Position numbers and translations under genes: made by a program. From NCBI GenBank assembly GCA_018268105.1, contig JAFDXG010000106.1:1-35995 (forward strand): DNA of 35,995 bases, in the 5' to 3' direction. The stretch is from Bacteroidota bacterium. Its GTDB lineage: Bacteria; Bacteroidota; Bacteroidia; Chitinophagales; Chitinophagaceae. Below are positions 33,700 through 35,995 of this stretch, piece after piece. How positions within the stretch are numbered: position 1 is the first letter of the stretch; each line of letters begins with the position of its first letter. Below the pieces are notes generated by a model that saw only the letters and a list, made by a program, of their open reading frames with translations, had not been told where the DNA came from and made no database searches.

Positions 33700-35034
33700 A
33701 TGATAATGCATCTTCTTTCACAGATTATTTTTATTATCATTTTCGCGGCCGCTATCGGGTTATTTACCCGGAGGATCATGGATATCCGCCGTAATATCTT
33801 ATTGGGAAAAGACGCAGACTACAGTGACCATCCTGCACAACGATGGCGAAATGTACTGTTGCTGGCCCTTGGTCAAAAAAAGATGTTCAGGAACCCTCTT
33901 GTAGCCGTACTGCATTTTTTTATCTATGCGGGTTTTATCATCATCAACCTTGAGATACTTGAAATCATATTAGACGGTATACTGGGAACACATCGTTTAT
34001 TTGCGCCCTACCTTGGACCTGTTTATCAATTCCTGATCAATGCGTTTGAAATATTAGCCGTACTGGTTATTGTATCATGTGCAGTATTTCTGGTAAGACG
34101 AAACATAATTAAGCTAAAACGATTTGCCGGCAGAGACCTTGACGGTTGGCCCCGAAGTGATGCCAACTACATCCTGATTACCGAAATTATTCTGATGTTG
34201 CTGTTCCTTACTATGAATACTACGGATGGATTATTGCAATCCAGGGTATATGGACATTATGCAGAACACATCACAGGGAAATTCATTGTTTCCGGCATGA
34301 TGATACCGGTGTTCAATTCTCTGTCAGATAATTCACTTGTTGTTCTTGAGCAAAGCTGCTGGTGGTTGCATATTGTGGGTATACTGGCCTTTATGAATTA
34401 TCTGCCCTATTCAAAACACCTGCATATTATTCTTGCCTTCCCCAATACCTATTATGCCCGCCTGAAGCCAAAAGGGGAAATGAACAATATGCCTGCTATT
34501 CAAAACGAAGTATTATATGCCATGCAGCCGGAACTTGCCCCTGTACCTGACCCTGATGCCCCCCCGCCTAAATTTGGAGCAAAAGAAGTGTTTGAGCTGA
34601 GTTGGAAAAACCTGCTTGATGCCTATACCTGCACGGAATGCGGCAGATGTACTGCAGCTTGCCCTGCCAATATCACAGGTAAAATATTATCTCCCAGAAA
34701 AATAATGATGGATACCCGCGACCGCCTGACGGAGGTAGCTGAAAATATTAAATTAAATAAACAATTTAAAGACGACGGCAAAAGTCTGCTGCACACTTAT
34801 ATATCAGTGGAAGAGCTAAGAGCCTGTACAACTTGCAATGCCTGTGTGGAAGAATGTCCCGTAAGTATCAGTCCGCTTGAGATTATTCTTGAGCTTCGTC
34901 GTTCGCTGATCATGGAAGAAAGCAATGCCCCACAGGAATGGAACACGATGTTTTCAAATATTGAGAATAATTTTGCCCCCTGGAAATTCAGCCCCGATGA
35001 CAGGGACAAATGGACATCTGAAATCTCCTCTTAA
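33700..35034 (+). CDS. Membrane-anchored (Fe-S)-binding oxidoreductase subunit
   Basis: A 444-aa protein with an N-terminal membrane part and a C-terminal di-cluster ferredoxin domain. Membrane helices lie at about 5-25, 66-92, 108-134, 157-172 and 225-245. The cluster ligands are C311, C314, C317, C321 (CTECGRCTAACP) and C376, C379, C382, C386 (CTTCNACVEECP). This is the HdrC/GlpC-like module joined to a NarI-like membrane domain that passes electrons between a quinone pool and a soluble partner. The expected partner, a CCG-domain protein, begins at 35790, with the yceI gene between them on the other strand. An in-frame ATG at 33706 is an alternative start. Donor and acceptor are unknown. 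Confidence 0.9.
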   Translation: MIMHLLSQIIFIIIFAAAIGLFTRRIMDIRRNILLGKDADYSDHPAQRWRNVLLLALGQKKMFRNPLVAVLHFFIYAGFIIINLEILEIILDGILGTHRLFAPYLGPVYQFLINAFEILAVLVIVSCAVFLVRRNIIKLKRFAGRDLDGWPRSDANYILITEIILMLLFLTMNTTDGLLQSRVYGHYAEHITGKFIVSGMMIPVFNSLSDNSLVVLEQSCWWLHIVGILAFMNYLPYSKHLHIILAFPNTYYARLKPKGEMNNMPAIQNEVLYAMQPELAPVPDPDAPPPKFGAKEVFELSWKNLLDAYTCTECGRCTAACPANITGKILSPRKIMMDTRDRLTEVAENIKLNKQFKDDGKSLLHTYISVEELRACTTCNACVEECPVSISPLEIILELRRSLIMEESNAPQEWNTMFSNIENNFAPWKFSPDDRDKWTSEISS

Positions 35035-35041
35035 TTTTTTC

Positions 35042-35584
35042 TTACTTTTTTTTGGACAACACCGTTAATGTAACTGTAAGATGATCTGACATGGTTAGAC
35101 TGCTCCCGCCAACATTAAAATCCCTTCGGTTTAAAGGAAATTCACCCTCAAAAAGATAATCATCTCCTTTCACAACAGCTCTGAATGGAAAAGAAATTTC
35201 TTTTGTAATATCTTTAATAGTAAGGTTACCAAATACAAACAGGTACTTCTTATTAGTGCTGGTAGTAATTTTAGTGGAAGTAAAATGAATTTTTGGATAT
35301 TTTTCTGCATCAAAATATTCTTCTTTCCGTAAATGATTATCCCGTTGATCTATACCAGTGTTTACGGTTTTTGCATCTACCGTAACATCAAATGAACTTG
35401 CTTCCAGGCTATCGGGGTTGAATATAATATTACCATTAAGGCCAGAGAATGTCCCTTTTACATTAAATCCAAAGTTCTTGATTTTAAAACTCACTTCAGA
35501 CCCCTCATCCACAGGGGTGAAATGCCGGGTAACAGTAGCGTTTGATACAAGCAATGAGCAGACGATTGTTAAAAGTATTTTCAT
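35042..35584 (-). CDS. YceI family periplasmic lipid-binding-like protein
   Basis: Secreted lipocalin-like beta-barrel of the YceI family, whose members bind polyisoprenoid-type ligands. The 180 aa open with a signal peptide (MKILLTIVCSLLVSNA), followed by the YceI strands: SEVSFKIKNFGFNVKGTFSG, the VNTGIDQRDNHLRKEEYFD segment, YPKIHFTSTKI, and FPLNRRDFNVGG near the end. Length is normal. The stop is 7 bases from the convergent Fe-S gene. The minus-strand -7 element TATCTTTG (35616-35623) lies 31 bases upstream of the start, without a clear -33. Its ligand is unknown. Confidence 0.93.
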   Translation of the reverse strand: MKILLTIVCSLLVSNATVTRHFTPVDEGSEVSFKIKNFGFNVKGTFSGLNGNIIFNPDSLEASSFDVTVDAKTVNTGIDQRDNHLRKEEYFDAEKYPKIHFTSTKITTSTNKKYLFVFGNLTIKDITKEISFPFRAVVKGDDYLFEGEFPLNRRDFNVGGSSLTMSDHLTVTLTVLSKKK

Positions 35585-35615
35585 AATCGAATGGTTGCAT
35601 TCTATTTGGTGTCAG

Positions 35616-35623
35616 CAAAGATA
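35616..35623 (-). promoter_or_regulatory. -7 element (TATCTTTG) of yceI
   Basis: Exact TAnnTTTG match on the minus strand, 31 bases before the yceI ATG. No TTG at the expected -33 distance was seen. Confidence 0.4.
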
Positions 35624-35764
35624 TTATCTCATTTGTTAATGTATTCTTTAATATTGTCTTCACTTCGAGGAAAGAAATTTCGAACAGTTCAAATTAAGAT
35701 TTTCTTGATTGTAACAATAAATTACAGGGTAATCTCAGAAAATAGCTTAATCATAATTTTCGTT

Positions 35765-35772
35765 TAGCTTTG
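35765..35772 (+). promoter_or_regulatory. -7 element (TAGCTTTG) of the CCG-domain gene
   Basis: Exact TAnnTTTG match 17 bases before the ATG at 35790, so this gene has its own promoter despite belonging functionally with the upstream Fe-S gene. The -33 element is not evident. Confidence 0.45.
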
Positions 35773-35789
35773 AAACAAAATCAAAACCT

Positions 35790-35995
35790 ATGCAAGTTCC
35801 GGTAATGTCAGATTTGTTTGCAAAGCAGGAAACTCCCGATATCTTATTTTGGGTGGGATGTGCGGGGAGCTTTGATCAGCGGGCGCAGAAAATCACTCAG
35901 GCTTTTACTGCTATTCTTAATAAGACAGGTATTAAATATGCCATACTGGGTAAAGAAGAGGCCTGCAACGGCGATCCTGCCCGCAGGGCCGGCAA
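35790..35995 (+). CDS. CCG-domain (Fe-S)-binding protein, N-terminal part (3' end outside window)
   Basis: Start of a heterodisulfide-reductase subunit B/GlpC-C-terminal-like protein with cysteine-rich CCG domains. The 68 visible residues include ILFWVGCAGSFDQRAQKI (first Cys of the domain), YAILGKEEACNGDPARRAG, which is the family's CCG-like signature region. The start ATG at 35790 gives MQVPVMSDLFAKQETPD. It is probably the soluble catalytic partner of the membrane Fe-S protein at 33700-35034. The gene runs off the window, so later cysteine motifs cannot be checked. Confidence 0.85.
   Translation, partial: MQVPVMSDLFAKQETPDILFWVGCAGSFDQRAQKITQAFTAILNKTGIKYAILGKEEACNGDPARRAG

Overview
The window is bacterial chromosome from a member of the Bacteroidota, most likely a Chitinophagaceae-like soil or freshwater lineage. 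Three things point there: two SusC/SusD outer-membrane uptake pairs, an ECF sigma/FecR pair in front of one of them, and promoters that fit the Bacteroidota pattern TTTG or TTG, about 20 nt, TAnnTTTG. The DNA is AT-rich throughout. No tRNA, rRNA, CRISPR array, insertion sequence or prophage was found.

Layout. (1) 1-1255 (+): the 3' part of a sensor histidine kinase and its LuxR-type response regulator. (2) 1451-7912 (-): ECF sigma factor, FecR anti-sigma, SusC, SusD, with hairpin terminators after fecR and after susD. (3) 8595-9371 (+): exonuclease III. (4) 9372-16132 (-): a complete six-gene ebo cluster in the order eboA-B-C-D-E-F behind a good promoter. (5) 16510-18064 (+): a 98-aa protein resembling a type IX secretion C-terminal domain, then a baeRF/Balon-type ribosome-associated protein. 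(6) 18201-24262 (-): a DeoR-type regulator leading a second susC-susD pair. (7) 24666-27061 (-): an AI-2E-family permease and an acetyl-CoA hydrolase/4-hydroxybutyrate CoA-transferase family enzyme. (8) 27309-31180: a Pr6Pr membrane protein, a lone contractile-injection-system tube protein, an unknown protein with tandem operator-like repeats, a YdjM-like membrane hydrolase and a lone NusG/UpxY-type antiterminator. (9) 31314-33612 (-): phosphohexomutase and a PyrR-like phosphoribosyltransferase. (10) 33700-35995: a membrane Fe-S oxidoreductase, YceI, and the start of a CCG-domain Fe-S protein.

The most interesting system is the ebo cluster: a sugar-phosphate-cyclase homologue (EboD), a UbiA-type prenyltransferase (EboC), a TIM-barrel isomerase-like protein (EboE), a TatD-like hydrolase (EboB), an alkaline-phosphatase-superfamily protein (EboF) and EboA. 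Such clusters are known from cyanobacteria (linked to scytonemin), Pseudomonas, Bacteroidota, and eustigmatophyte plastids with their Rickettsiales endosymbionts, but the product is not chemically defined. The gene set suggests a prenylated cyclitol or other polyol made at the inner membrane; that is inference.

The two SusCD pairs are controlled differently (ECF/FecR versus DeoR), and neither has a recognisable degradative enzyme in the window, so their substrates cannot be named.
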